DNA of 64,000 nucleotides from Pseudomonadota bacterium (GTDB taxonomy: Bacteria > Pseudomonadota > Alphaproteobacteria > Acetobacterales > Acetobacteraceae): NCBI GenBank assembly GCA_021818505.1, contig JAKADX010000001.1, forward strand, positions 1 to 64,000. The letters run 5' to 3'. Of the stretch, positions 1 to 8,111 are shown one piece after another. Positions within the stretch are counted from its first letter, which is position 1. The number at the start of each line of letters is the position of its first letter. Below the pieces are notes generated by a model. It was not told the origin of the DNA. It saw only the letters and a list, made by a program, of their open reading frames with translations, and did not search any database. The position numbers and the translations under genes were made by a program.

Positions 1-136
1 GCGTCTTCTCACCGTGGAACGGGCAACAGCCTTTCCATTGCCGCCCCGAGCGCGCCAGCTTCACCCTCCGGCCGATCAGCGGCGCGAGCGGCGTGCGCGC
101 CCGCAACTCGTCCAGGAAGCCCGAGGGCAGCGCCAT
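1..136 (-). CDS. dnaG: DNA primase DnaG, N-terminal fragment (cut by window edge)
   Basis: Reading the minus strand from the ATG at 136 gives about 45 residues that match the start of bacterial DNA primase: a short helix ending FLDELRART, then a CCPFHGEKT motif, the first half of the CHC2 zinc-binding domain that recognises template DNA. The rest lies beyond position 1. The ATG overlaps the yqeY stop codon (TGATG), so the two are probably translationally coupled. The yqeY-dnaG order is common in alphaproteobacteria. DnaG makes RNA primers at the replication fork. Identification is firm from the zinc motif, although only the N-terminus is visible. Confidence 0.9.
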   Translation of the reverse strand, partial: MALPSGFLDELRARTPLAPLIGRRVKLARSGRQWKGCCPFHGEKT

Positions 137-594
137 CAGCCGCCGAGCTTCGCGCGCACCAGGGGACCGACGCGCGCCATGTCCAACGTCGCGACATGCC
201 GCGCCTTCAGCGCCGCCATCACTCGGCCCATGTCCTTCAGGCTGCCGGCACCCGTCTCAGCGATCGCTTCGTCCACCGCCCGAGCGGTCGCGGCCTCGTC
301 CAACTGCCGCGGCAGGAATGACTCGATCACCGCGATCTCGGCCTCCTCTTTGGCGACCAGGTCGGGGCGGTTGCCCTGGCGGTAGAGGTCGGCACTCTCA
401 CGCCGCGACTTGGCCATCCCGCGCAGCATCGCGCCGATCTGCTCGTCCGCCACCTGCTGCACGCCAGAGGGGCGGGCGGCGATATCGGTGTCCTTCAGCT
501 TCGCCAGGATCATCCGCAGGGTGGAGACCCGTGGCGCATCGCCGGCGCGCATCGCCGCCTTGAGCTGCTCGGTAAACTGATCGCGCAATGACAT
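136..594 (-). CDS. yqeY: GatB/YqeY domain protein
   Basis: A 152-residue protein of the YqeY family, beginning MSLRDQFTEQLKAAMRAGD. It consists of one helical domain related to the C-terminal tail of the amidotransferase subunit GatB, which contacts tRNA. Its cellular role is not settled; a tRNA- or amidotransferase-related function is usually inferred. The length is normal for the family. The ATG at 594 is chosen because a GGAG motif sits about 9 bases upstream and homologues start with this MSLR-type sequence. It is divergent from carA and ends by overlapping the dnaG start codon. Confidence 0.9.
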   Translation of the reverse strand: MSLRDQFTEQLKAAMRAGDAPRVSTLRMILAKLKDTDIAARPSGVQQVADEQIGAMLRGMAKSRRESADLYRQGNRPDLVAKEEAEIAVIESFLPRQLDEAATARAVDEAIAETGAGSLKDMGRVMAALKARHVATLDMARVGPLVRAKLGG

Positions 595-650
595 GGGCGT
601 CAACTCCGGAAAACCACCCTCTACCCTATGCGATCGTCCGCTGCACGCGC

Positions 651-667
651 TGGGAACAGAATTCCCA
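651..667. promoter_or_regulatory. Palindromic operator 1 upstream of HTH-carA
   Basis: A perfect inverted repeat TGGGAA-N5-TTCCCA. An identical-arm copy lies 38 bp downstream (centre to centre) at 689-705. It sits in the yqeY/carA divergent spacer. The likely ligand is the helix-turn-helix domain fused to CarA, but that link is inferred from position only. Confidence 0.6.
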
Positions 668-682
668 TCGAGGGGTTTGCAG

Positions 683-709
683 TTGCGCTGGGAAGAAATT
701 TCCCATAAT
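683..709 (+). promoter_or_regulatory. Putative carA promoter, nearly leaderless
   Basis: A CATAAT -10-like hexamer at 704-709 lies 15 bases after TTGCGC (683-688). A transcript starting about 7 bases past the -10 would begin at or next to the ATG at 718, which has no recognisable Shine-Dalgarno sequence. Operator 2 fills the spacer, the usual position for a repressor site. The prediction rests on hexamer matching by eye. Confidence 0.35.
689..705. promoter_or_regulatory. Palindromic operator 2 upstream of HTH-carA
   Basis: The second perfect TGGGAA-N5-TTCCCA palindrome, with arms identical to the copy at 651-667 but a different 5-base spacer. It ends 12 bases before the ATG at 718 and overlaps the putative promoter spacer and -10, so bound protein would be expected to block transcription. 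Confidence 0.6.
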
Positions 710-717
710 GTCCCGGC

Positions 718-2082
718 ATGACCATGACCGTGGATGCGATCATCGACCGGCTGGGCGGAGCGGCGGCAGCGGCGCGGGCGCTGGGCGTAGGCACCGAAGC
801 CCTGCGCAAGTGGCGTCAGCACGGCGCCATCCCGGCCCGCCACTGGCCGGCGCTCATCGCGGCCCTCGATCTGGCGCTGGCCGACATCCCCGGCGCGCCG
901 CCGCAGGAGAACCGACCGACCATGAGCGATCCGACCGCGCCGCCCACAGGCGCCTCCGCCTGCCTCGTGCTCGCCGACGGCACGGTCTTCTGGGGGCGCG
1001 GCTTCGGCGCCCACGCCGCCGGGCAGCCCGCCGAGGTCTGTTTCAACACCGGCATGACCGGCTACCAGGAGACGCTGACCGACCCGTCCTATGCCGGGCA
1101 GATCATCACCTTCACCTTTCCCCATATCGGCAATGTCGGCGCCAATGCCGAGGATATCGAGGCCGCGACGATCGCTGCGCGCGGACTGGTGGTGAAGCAG
1201 GACGTGACCGAGCCGGCCAACTGGCGCGCCGCGCAGGGCCTGGAGGCGTGGCTGCGCGCGCAGGGGGTGGCGGGACTGGCGGGGGTGGACACGCGGGCGC
1301 TGACCGTTCGCATCCGCGACGGCGGGCCGCCCAACGGCGTGCTGGCCTATCCCACCGACGGTCGCTTCGACATCCCCGCCCTGCTCGCCCGCGCCCGCGA
1401 GTGGCCAGGTTTGGAGGGGATGGACCTGGCGCGGGAGGTGTCCTGCACGCAGAGCTACGCCTGGGACGAAACCGAATGGGCCTGGCCGGACGGCTATGGC
1501 CGGCAGACAGCCCCACGCCATCACGTCGTCGCGGTGGATTACGGTGCCAAGCGCAACATCCTTCGCTCGCTGGCCACCGCCGGCTGTCGGGTGACAGTGG
1601 TGCCGGCAACCGCGACCGCCGAGGATATCCTGCGTCACCGGCCCGACGGCGTGTTCCTGTCGAACGGCCCCGGCGACCCGGCGGCGACCGCGCAGTACGC
1701 GGTGCCGGCGATCCGCGGGGTACTGGACGCGGGAATGCCGTTGTTCGGCATCTGCCTCGGACATCAGTTGCTCGCTCTCGCGCTCGGCGGACGCACTTAC
1801 AAGCTCGCGCGCGGCCATCGCGGCGCCAACCAGCCGGTCAAGGACCTGGCCACCGGGCGCGTCGAAATCACCAGCCAGAACCACGGTTTTGCCGTGGACG
1901 AGGCATCGCTGCCGGAAGGGGTCACCGTGACGCACAAAAGCCTGTTCGACGGCAGCAACGAGGGCATCGCCTGCCCGTCCCGCCGCGCTTTTTCGGTGCA
2001 GTATCACCCGGAGGCAAGTCCCGGCCCGACTGATGCGCACCACCTGTTCGGGCGGTTCGTGGCGATGATGGACGCGGCCTGA
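718..2082 (+). CDS. carA: Carbamoyl-phosphate synthase small chain with N-terminal HTH domain
   Basis: Glutaminase subunit of carbamoyl-phosphate synthetase, supplying ammonia to CarB for pyrimidine and arginine synthesis. Residues about 5-50 form an extra helix-turn-helix module ([21 protein letters not shown], then IPARHW). The ordinary CarA body starts near residue 69 at MSDPT (ATG at 922). The class I amidotransferase domain shows the nucleophile C346 in GICLGHQ and the H430/E432 pair in YHPEA, so it should be active. Two starts are possible: 718 (no Shine-Dalgarno) gives the fusion, and 922 (AGGAG about 12 bases upstream, same frame) gives normal-length CarA. carB follows after one base. 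I recall a small HTH family annotated as 'carph-isopro' that resembles this module, but could not check it. Confidence 0.93.
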   Translation: MTMTVDAIIDRLGGAAAAARALGVGTEALRKWRQHGAIPARHWPALIAALDLALADIPGAPPQENRPTMSDPTAPPTGASACLVLADGTVFWGRGFGAHAAGQPAEVCFNTGMTGYQETLTDPSYAGQIITFTFPHIGNVGANAEDIEAATIAARGLVVKQDVTEPANWRAAQGLEAWLRAQGVAGLAGVDTRALTVRIRDGGPPNGVLAYPTDGRFDIPALLARAREWPGLEGMDLAREVSCTQSYAWDETEWAWPDGYGRQTAPRHHVVAVDYGAKRNILRSLATAGCRVTVVPATATAEDILRHRPDGVFLSNGPGDPAATAQYAVPAIRGVLDAGMPLFGICLGHQLLALALGGRTYKLARGHRGANQPVKDLATGRVEITSQNHGFAVDEASLPEGVTVTHKSLFDGSNEGIACPSRRAFSVQYHPEASPGPTDAHHLFGRFVAMMDAA

Positions 2083-2083
2083 C

Positions 2084-5000
2084 ATGCCCAAACGCCCCGA
2101 GATCTCCTCCGTCCTCATCATCGGCGCCGGCCCGATCGTCATCGGCCAAGCCTGCGAGTTCGACTACTCCGGCGCGCAGGCGTGCAAGGCGCTGCGGGAG
2201 GAGGGGTTGCGCACCATCCTGGTGAACTCCAACCCCGCCACCATCATGACCGATCCGGGACTGGCGGATGCCACCTATGTCGAGCCGATCACGCCGGAAT
2301 TCGTCGAGCGCGTCATCGCGCGCGAGAAGCCCGACGCGATTCTGCCCACGATGGGCGGGCAGACGGCGCTGAACACGGCGATGCAGCTTGCCGCCAGCGG
2401 CGCCCTCGCGCGCCACGGCGTGGAGTTGATCGGCGCGCGGGCCGAGGTGATCGAGCGGGCAGAGGACCGCCTGCAATTCCGCAATGCAATGTCGGAAATC
2501 GGCATCGAAAGCCCGCGCAGCGGAATCGCGCACTCGCTCGCCGAGGCGCGGGAGGTGCTGGCAGGTGTCGGTCTGCCGGCGGTAATCCGGCCGAGCTTCA
2601 CGCTCGGCGGCACCGGCGGGGGCATCGCCTACAACCGCGAGGAATTCGAGCAGATCGTGCAGAGCGGCCTGGACGCCTCGCCGACGCGCGAGGTTCTGGT
2701 CGAGGAAAGCGTGCTGGGCTGGAAGGAGTACGAGATGGAGGTGGTCCGCGACCGCGCGGACAACTGCATCATCGTCTGCTCGATCGAGAACATCGACCCG
2801 ATGGGCATCCACACCGGGGATTCGGTGACGGTCGCGCCGGCGCTGACGCTGACCGACAAGGAATACCAGCGGATGCGCGATGCCTCGATCGCCTGCCTGC
2901 GCAAGATCGGTGTCGATACCGGCGGATCGAACGTGCAGTTCGCGATCAATCCGGCTGATGGGCGCATGGTCATCATCGAGATGAACCCGCGCGTCTCGCG
3001 CTCCTCCGCGCTCGCCTCCAAGGCGACCGGCTTCCCGATCGCCAAGGTCGCCGCGAAGCTCGCAATCGGCTACACGCTGGATGAACTGGCCAACGACATC
3101 ACGCGCGTGACACCGGCGAGCTTCGAGCCGACCATCGACTACGTGGTGGTGAAGATCCCGCGTTTCACCTTCGAGAAATTCCCCGGCACGCCCGCCATGC
3201 TGACCACCAGCATGAAGTCGGTGGGCGAGGCGATGGCGATCGGCCGCAGCTTCGCCGAGGCGTTACAGAAGGGGCTGCGCAGTATGGAGACTGGGCTCGC
3301 GGGACTCGACCCTGTCGAGCCGCCGGGCGACGGCGGGGCGGATGCGTTCCGTGCCGCACTGTCGGCGCCGCGCCCCGACCGGCTGCTGATGGCGGCGCAG
3401 GCATTGCGTGCAGGCGTGGATATCGGCGACATCCACGATGCCTGCCGCTTCGATCCCTGGTTCCTTCGCGAACTCGCCCGCATCGTCGCTGCCGAAGCCG
3501 AGGTCGCCCGTGACGGGCTGCCGCAGGATGCGACCGGCTTGCGGCGGCTGAAGGCGCTCGGCTTCTCCGATCGCCGGCTGGCGGCGTTGTCGGGGCTGCG
3601 CGAGGAGGCGGTGGCGGCGCAGCGCGCGCGGCTCGGCGTGCTGCCCGTCTATAAGCGCATCGACACCTGCGCGGCGGAGTTCGCCTCCGCCACGCCGTAC
3701 ATGTACTCGACCTACGAGGGCGGCTTCGGCACGCCGATGTGCGAGGCGGATCCGAGTGATCGAAAGAAGGTCATCATCCTCGGCGGCGGCCCCAACCGCA
3801 TCGGGCAAGGAATAGAGTTTGACTACTGCTGCGTGCACGCTGCCTACGCATTGCGCGATGCCGGGTTCGAGACCGTGATGGTCAACTGCAACCCGGAAAC
3901 CGTCAGTACCGACTACGACACCTCCGATCGCCTGTATTTCGAGCCGCTGACGGCGGAGGACGTGATCGCGCTGGTGCGGCGCGAGCAGTCGCGCGGCACG
4001 GTGCTCGGCTGCATCGTGCAGTATGGCGGGCAGACGCCGCTGAAGCTGTCGCAGGCACTGCACCGCGCCGGCATCCCAGTGCTCGGCACCAGCGCGGATG
4101 CGATCGACGTGGCGGAGGATCGCGAACGGTTCCAGGTGCTCCTGCAGAAACTCGGCCTGCTGCAGCCGGAGAACGGCATCGCGCGTTCGGCGGCCGAGGC
4201 GGAGGCGGTCGCAGAGCGGATAGGCTATCCGGTGGTGATCCGGCCGAGTTACGTCTTGGGCGGTCGGGCGATGGAGATCGTCTATGACCGCGCCGCGCTG
4301 CACCGTTACATGCGCGAGGCGGTGCGCGCCTCCGGCGACAATCCGGTGCTGATCGACCGCTACCTGGCCGACGCGATCGAGGTCGACGTCGATTGCATCG
4401 CTGATGGCGAGCGTGTCTATGTCGCGGGTGTCATGGAACATATCGAGGAAGCCGGCATCCATTCCGGCGATTCCGCCTGCGCGCTGCCGCCTTACACGCT
4501 CTCGCCCGCGACCGTGACGGAGCTGAAGGCGGAGACCGAGACCCTGGCGAAGGCGCTGGGTGTCGTCGGGCTGATGAACGTGCAGTACGCCATCAAGGAC
4601 GATGCGGTCTATGTGCTGGAGGTGAACCCCCGTGCCTCGCGCACCGTCCCGTTCGTTGCCAAGGCGACCGGCGTCGCGGTTGCGAAGATCGGCGCACGTG
4701 TGATGGCCGGGGCCAAGCTGGCGCAGTTCTGGCTCGATGATCAGGCCATCGCGCCGCATGTCGCGGTCAAGGAAGCTGTGTTCCCGTTCAACCGCTTCCC
4801 CGACGTGGACACGATCCTGGGTCCTGAGATGAAATCGACCGGCGAGGTGATGGGCCTCGATTCCAGCTTCGAGCGCGCGTTTGCGAAAAGCCAGCTTGGC
4901 GCCGGGGTGCGCCTGCCGGACGCTGGCGGCGTGTTCCTCTCGGTGCGGGACGCAGACAAGACAGCGTCGATCGCGGTGGCGCGGCGGCTAGTTGAACTCG

Positions 5001-5326
5001 GGTTTACAATTCTGGCGACGCGCGGCACCGCCGCACGGCTGCGCGATGCCGGATTGCCGGTCACGCCGGTGAACAAGGTGCTGGAGGGACGACCGCACTG
5101 CGTCGATGCCATCAAATCGGGCGAGGTGCAGCTTGTGATCAACACCGCGTCCGGCGCGCAGGCGGTCGCTGACAGTTTCGCCATCCGCCGCAGCGCGCTT
5201 ACCCACGGCGTGCCGCACTACACGACGCTTGCCGGGGCGCGGGCGGCGGCGCACGCGATCGCGGCAATGCGTGCCGGCGCACTTGAAGTCGCTCCGCTGC
5301 AGGCGTATTTTCGCGGTTCGTTCTGA
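2084..5326 (+). CDS. carB: Carbamoyl-phosphate synthase large chain
   Basis: A 1080-residue synthetase subunit of normal length, partner of CarA. It makes carbamoyl phosphate from bicarbonate, glutamine-derived ammonia and two ATP. Two homologous ATP-grasp halves are visible: the first begins with [21 protein letters not shown] and the second near residue 555 with [17 protein letters not shown]. Each carries the expected EMNPR or EVNPR metal-binding motif. The C-terminal about 130 residues form the MGS-like allosteric domain, usually the site of UMP and ornithine control. The start lies one base after the carA stop, so the subunits are probably made in coupled amounts. Confidence 0.97.
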   Translation: MPKRPEISSVLIIGAGPIVIGQACEFDYSGAQACKALREEGLRTILVNSNPATIMTDPGLADATYVEPITPEFVERVIAREKPDAILPTMGGQTALNTAMQLAASGALARHGVELIGARAEVIERAEDRLQFRNAMSEIGIESPRSGIAHSLAEAREVLAGVGLPAVIRPSFTLGGTGGGIAYNREEFEQIVQSGLDASPTREVLVEESVLGWKEYEMEVVRDRADNCIIVCSIENIDPMGIHTGDSVTVAPALTLTDKEYQRMRDASIACLRKIGVDTGGSNVQFAINPADGRMVIIEMNPRVSRSSALASKATGFPIAKVAAKLAIGYTLDELANDITRVTPASFEPTIDYVVVKIPRFTFEKFPGTPAMLTTSMKSVGEAMAIGRSFAEALQKGLRSMETGLAGLDPVEPPGDGGADAFRAALSAPRPDRLLMAAQALRAGVDIGDIHDACRFDPWFLRELARIVAAEAEVARDGLPQDATGLRRLKALGFSDRRLAALSGLREEAVAAQRARLGVLPVYKRIDTCAAEFASATPYMYSTYEGGFGTPMCEADPSDRKKVIILGGGPNRIGQGIEFDYCCVHAAYALRDAGFETVMVNCNPETVSTDYDTSDRLYFEPLTAEDVIALVRREQSRGTVLGCIVQYGGQTPLKLSQALHRAGIPVLGTSADAIDVAEDRERFQVLLQKLGLLQPENGIARSAAEAEAVAERIGYPVVIRPSYVLGGRAMEIVYDRAALHRYMREAVRASGDNPVLIDRYLADAIEVDVDCIADGERVYVAGVMEHIEEAGIHSGDSACALPPYTLSPATVTELKAETETLAKALGVVGLMNVQYAIKDDAVYVLEVNPRASRTVPFVAKATGVAVAKIGARVMAGAKLAQFWLDDQAIAPHVAVKEAVFPFNRFPDVDTILGPEMKSTGEVMGLDSSFERAFAKSQLGAGVRLPDAGGVFLSVRDADKTASIAVARRLVELGFTILATRGTAARLRDAGLPVTPVNKVLEGRPHCVDAIKSGEVQLVINTASGAQAVADSFAIRRSALTHGVPHYTTLAGARAAAHAIAAMRAGALEVAPLQAYFRGSF

Positions 5327-5465
5327 ACCCCCGTCGCGCCAGGGTTGGCGGCGAGGCGTCGTGGCATATCCCGGCGCCGCCCCCCGAACCCCGCCGCGGC
5401 GGTCGCGTTTCCGCCCCCGGCTTGCGCCGATCCGATCCTGTACCGCCTGCCTTGAGGATGACGCC

Positions 5466-5939
5466 GTGCAGAAATTCCCGATGACCGCCCCCGGATTGCA
5501 GCGGCTAGAGGAAGAACTGCGGATGCTCAAATCGATCGAGCGTCCCGCCGTAATTCGCGCCATTGCCGAAGCGCGGACACATGGCGATCTGTCGGAAAAC
5601 GCCGAATATCACGCGGCCCGCGAGCGACAGAGCTTCATCGAAGGCCGGATTGCCGAGTTGGAAGAGATCGTCGCCTCCGCGGAAGTGATCGATCCGGCCA
5701 CGATCTCCGGCGAGCACATCAAGTTCGGCGCGCATGTGCGCGTGATCGACGAGGAGACGGAGAAGGAAGCCTCCTACCAGATCGTCGGTGTGCATGAGGC
5801 CGACATCAAGGCACAGCGCCTGTCGATCTCCTCGCCGCTGGCAAAGGCGCTGATCGGCAAGAAGGTGGGCGACACCGTCTCGGTGCCCGCGCCGGGCGGC
5901 GACCGCAGCTACGAAGTCCTCTCGGTCAGCTACGGCTGA
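5466..5939 (+). CDS. greA: Transcription elongation factor GreA
   Basis: A 157-residue transcript-cleavage factor that rescues backtracked RNA polymerase. The N-terminal coiled coil carries the conserved tip [13 protein letters not shown] with the acidic residues D41 and E44 that hold the catalytic Mg2+. The C-terminal FKBP-like domain ends [12 protein letters not shown]. The start is taken as GTG at 5466: GAGGA lies 7 bases upstream, and the resulting MQKFPMT matches the usual MQKxPMT opening. It follows carB after a 139-bp spacer in which I see no other signal, and precedes the threonine dehydratase gene by 5 bases. Confidence 0.95.
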   Translation: MQKFPMTAPGLQRLEEELRMLKSIERPAVIRAIAEARTHGDLSENAEYHAARERQSFIEGRIAELEEIVASAEVIDPATISGEHIKFGAHVRVIDEETEKEASYQIVGVHEADIKAQRLSISSPLAKALIGKKVGDTVSVPAPGGDRSYEVLSVSYG

Positions 5940-5944
5940 GCGGC

Positions 5945-7141
5945 ATGATCGACATCGGCGACGTGCGGGCGGCGGCTGGCCGCATCGCCGGGAGCGTGCT
6001 GCGCACGCCTGCGGTGCCGAGCGACAGCGTCTCGCGCGTCAGCGGCGCGCAGGTTACGCTCAAGCTTGATAATCTCCAGGCGACCGGGGCGTTCAAAGAA
6101 CGCGGCGCCGCTAACCGGCTGGCGCTGCTGACCGACGCCGAGCGTGCGGCTGGCGTGGTGGCAATGTCGGCCGGCAACCACGCGCAGGCGGTGGCGCGGC
6201 ACGCGCAGTTGCGCGGCATCTCGGCCGTAATCGTGATGCCGAAATTCACCCCATTGACCAAGGTCCGGCGCACGGCCGGTTGGGGGGCGCGCGTGGTGCT
6301 GCACGGCGAGACTCTGGCCGAGGCGGCGGCGCACGCGCTGGCGCTGGCCGAGAGCGATGGCCGCGTGTTCATTCACCCCTACGATGACCCGGCGGTGGTG
6401 GCGGGCCAGGGCACGCTTGCGCTGGAACTGCTGGAGGATGCGCCGGAGCTGGACGCGCTGGTGATTCCGGTCGGCGGCGGCGGGCTGATCGCCGGCTGTG
6501 CCGTGGCCGCGGCGGCGATCCGACCGGGCATCGAAGTGATTGGCGTCGAGGTCGCCGCCTACGCCGCGCTGGCGCAACTGCTCGCCGGGCAGCCGGTCGA
6601 GGTGGGCGGCGCAACCATCGCCGAGGGCATCGCCGTGCGCGACATCGGCCGCGTGCCGCTGGAGGTGATCCGCGCGCATGTCGCCGACGTGATCGTGGTG
6701 CCCGAGCGCGCCGTCGAGGAGGCGATCGCACTGCTGGCCGAGGGCTGCAAGACCGTGGCAGAGGGTGCGGGTGCGGCCGGTGTGGCCGCGCTGCTTGCGT
6801 TTCCGGACCGTTTCGCCGGCCGGCGGGTCGGCGTGCCGGTCTGCGGCGGCAATATCGACCCTCGCATTCTGGCCAACGTGCTGCTGCGCAACCTGCTGCG
6901 CGACGGCCGGCTGCGCCGACTGGTGCTGGAGATTCCCGACCGTCCTGGCGTGCTGGCCGACATCGCCGGTACCATCGGGGCCGCGGGCGGCAATATCATC
7001 GACGTGTCCCATCACCGCCTGTTCGCCTCACCCAGCGTGCAGGCCGCCGAACTGGAAGTGATGTTCGAGGCGCGCGATTCCGATCACGGCGCGGAGATCG
7101 TGCGTTCCTTGCAACAGTCATACACGCTCCGGCCGGCCTGA
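5945..7141 (+). CDS. ilvA: Threonine ammonia-lyase (PLP-dependent) with ACT domain
   Basis: A 398-residue fold-type II PLP enzyme that deaminates threonine (and often serine) to 2-oxobutyrate, the first step toward isoleucine. The PLP lysine is K51 in GAFKERGAANR, and the glycine-rich phosphate loop is VGGGGLIAG. The C-terminal about 75 residues form a single ACT domain (LEIPDRPGVLADIAG), giving the shorter architecture with one regulatory domain rather than the two of E. coli IlvA. The symbol is therefore provisional; TdcB-like or serine/threonine dehydratase are alternatives. It is adjacent to greA and probably co-transcribed with it. Confidence 0.88.
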   Translation: MIDIGDVRAAAGRIAGSVLRTPAVPSDSVSRVSGAQVTLKLDNLQATGAFKERGAANRLALLTDAERAAGVVAMSAGNHAQAVARHAQLRGISAVIVMPKFTPLTKVRRTAGWGARVVLHGETLAEAAAHALALAESDGRVFIHPYDDPAVVAGQGTLALELLEDAPELDALVIPVGGGGLIAGCAVAAAAIRPGIEVIGVEVAAYAALAQLLAGQPVEVGGATIAEGIAVRDIGRVPLEVIRAHVADVIVVPERAVEEAIALLAEGCKTVAEGAGAAGVAALLAFPDRFAGRRVGVPVCGGNIDPRILANVLLRNLLRDGRLRRLVLEIPDRPGVLADIAGTIGAAGGNIIDVSHHRLFASPSVQAAELEVMFEARDSDHGAEIVRSLQQSYTLRPA

Positions 7142-7301
7142 CGCTGTGGTCGAGGCCGCAGGCGACTGCGACGAATGTTCGCCAGTGTGGCGGCATCGGC
7201 ACAGGGTGGCGCAACGAAGCATCGTCACTCTGTCTTCGCTGGAGATTGCCCTGCTAACTGAGCTAATGGGATTCTCACGTTAGCTTGAGGTCCGTTCCGC
7301 G

Positions 7302-7664
7302 ATGGTCAAGAAAAAGATGCCGCGCATCGCCGATTTCGCGGATAGTGCAACGACAAATGTTATCGTGCTGCACCCGAGGATTACGCCGCGGCACACCGCT
7401 CTGTTGGCGCGCTGGCTGGAAGCGGGACGGCGCATGGGTCTGTGCGATGCATCGGCATTCTCCCCCGACCGCGGCGAGCGTCAGCGCGACTACGTGCTGG
7501 TCTGGGTGCGGGAGAATCCGGATCCCGCCTACATGATCCGCTGCGAGGGCGGCACGTGGTCGGTCACCGACGCGGTGCGCGAGCGCGAACTGGCGCGGCT
7601 GCCTAGCTTCGCGGCGGCATTGCAATTCATCCGACCGGTACTGTCGCTGGAGGCCGCCGCGTAG
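7302..7664 (+). CDS. Conserved-looking hypothetical protein, 120 aa
   Basis: I do not recognise this family. The protein is small and soluble, with no signal peptide or membrane segment. It begins with a basic tract (MVKKKMPR), has an Arg-rich middle, and a segment RDYVLVWVRENPDPAY followed by MIRCEGGTWSVTD that looks like beta strands of a compact domain. A GAGG motif lies about 13 bases upstream of the ATG, a rather long spacing; an in-frame ATG at 7317 is an alternative. Codon use matches neighbouring genes. It is separated from ilvA by 160 bp and is convergent with cdd, so it is probably its own transcription unit. Confidence 0.6.
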   Translation: MVKKKMPRIADFADSATTNVIVLHPRITPRHTALLARWLEAGRRMGLCDASAFSPDRGERQRDYVLVWVRENPDPAYMIRCEGGTWSVTDAVRERELARLPSFAAALQFIRPVLSLEAAA

Positions 7665-7683
7665 CCGGCGGAAAGCGCGCACG

Positions 7684-8100
7684 TCAGGCGCGCTGGTCGG
7701 GCAGCACGAACGGATTGGGGAACAGTTCGGCAAAGCGGAATTTGCCGACACCGTCGATGAGCACAGGGAAGTCAGGGCCGACAAACTCCGCCATCATCTG
7801 ACGGCAGGCGCCGCACGGCATGAATGCGGTCGGCGGCGAGCCGGGCGGGCTATCAGGCAGGGCGATGGCGATCGCGTCGAAGCGACGGTGGCCGGCGGCG
7901 ATGGCGCTGACGATCGCGGTACGCTCGGCGCAGATGGTGACACCGAAGCTCGCATTCTCGACATTGCAGCCGCAGATGACACCGAACGGGCCAGACAGCG
8001 CGGCACCGACGCGAAAACGCGAGTAGCGGGCATAGGCACGATCCGCCGCCGCGCGCGCCGCGAGAACCAGCGGATCATTATCGGCGATCGGAGTGGGCAC
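7684..8100 (-). CDS. cdd: Cytidine deaminase
   Basis: A 138-residue pyrimidine salvage enzyme converting cytidine or deoxycytidine to uridine or deoxyuridine. The zinc site is visible as CAERTAI (catalytic Glu with one Cys ligand) and PCGACRQ (two Cys ligands), the three-cysteine pattern of the small tetrameric class. NVENASFG contributes to substrate binding. The start is GTG at 8100 because GGAGG lies 5 bases upstream; no better ATG is available. It begins 11 bases after the dnaE stop and is probably the last gene of the proS-lolC-lolD-dnaE-cdd unit. Confidence 0.92.
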   Translation of the reverse strand: MPTPIADNDPLVLAARAAADRAYARYSRFRVGAALSGPFGVICGCNVENASFGVTICAERTAIVSAIAAGHRRFDAIAIALPDSPPGSPPTAFMPCGACRQMMAEFVGPDFPVLIDGVGKFRFAELFPNPFVLPDQRA

Positions 8101-8111
8101 GATGTCCTCCG

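Noticed and set aside
2182-2958. Long alternate-frame open reading frame across carB.
   Set aside because: It is rich in Arg/His/Gly with no domain and lies wholly inside an intact essential gene; a GC-rich shadow frame.
7250-7272. Minus-strand TTAGCTCAGTTAGCAGGGC resembles the D arm of a tRNA.
   Set aside because: No matching acceptor, anticodon or T arm follows; too short to call a tRNA or an attachment-site remnant.
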